Shown in pieces: positions 45,833 through 45,868 of a stretch of DNA of 45,868 bases. The number at the start of each line of letters is the position of its first letter. The stretch's first letter is position 1. The notes beneath the pieces were generated by a model. The model saw only the letters and a program-made list of their open reading frames with translations. It did no database searches and had not been told where the DNA came from. The position numbers and the translations under genes were made by a program. The stretch is from Clostridia bacterium (GTDB taxonomy: Bacteria; Bacillota; Clostridia; Christensenellales; Aristaeellaceae), in assembly GCA_017552615.1 (NCBI GenBank), contig JAFZPI010000038.1, positions 1-45,868 of the forward strand. The letters are read 5' to 3'.

Positions 45833-45868
45833 ATGATGGAGAAATACTTTGAGGAAATCCATGATCCA
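45833..45868 (+). CDS. Start of an unidentified gene (partial)
   Basis: Twelve codons (MMEKYFEEIHDP) run to the right edge. ATG 45833 or the second ATG at 45836 follows GAGGTG. Too short to identify. Confidence 0.4.
   Translation, partial: MMEKYFEEIHDP

Overview
The window looks like a chromosome segment of an anaerobic, GC-rich (roughly 60% by eye) member of the Bacillota, class Clostridia. The grounds are the RpoB/RpoC sequences, an Rnf redox complex, strong AAGGAGG ribosome binding sites, near-consensus sigma-A promoters, ECF sigma/anti-sigma pairs, and dispersed palindromic repeats of a kind I recall from gut Clostridia. The genus cannot be told from here.

Layout. 1-450: end of an IS3-like element and a 51-residue acidic protein. 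534-2465: a secreted VWA/peptidoglycan-binding protein behind an ECF-type promoter. 2647-5715: sulfur assimilation. metY-cysK diverges from a cysteine-bearing Rrf2 regulator, and the metY leader holds a 42-codon cysteine-containing ORF, an intrinsic terminator and a matching antiterminator arm, i.e. a ribosome-mediated attenuator. 5731-9947: AraC regulator, short protein, sugar acetyltransferase and a domain-swapped GH3 enzyme. 9996-12170: an AT-rich membrane protein with a RanBP2-type zinc finger, and a YdcF-like protein. 12217-16960: rnfCDEAB without rnfG. 17384-23447: a YgjV-like protein, two tandem ECF sigma/anti-sigma cassettes, a secreted protein and a double-glycine-leader peptide. 23518-23835: a TxpA/RatA-like type I toxin-antitoxin locus. 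24052-26750: moxR, a DUF58 gene and a RelB/RelE pair. 26869-29095: an AAA ATPase and a secreted metallo-beta-lactamase-fold protein. 29302-37273: rpoB-rpoC with its own promoter and terminator. 37288-45868: a MATE transporter fused to an RsbW-like ATPase beside a STAS protein, GH13, S41 protease, PucR/CdaR-type regulator, HAD phosphatase, mutY, DUF3783, and the start of a gene whose ribosome binding site lies in a hairpin.

The strongest candidates for something undescribed are the cysteine attenuator upstream of metY-cysK (4935-5197), the MATE/RsbW-like fusion with its STAS partner (37288-39432), and the type I toxin-antitoxin locus with both promoters and a shared terminator visible (23518-23835). 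I saw no tRNA, rRNA, CRISPR array or replication origin. All family assignments are by eye.
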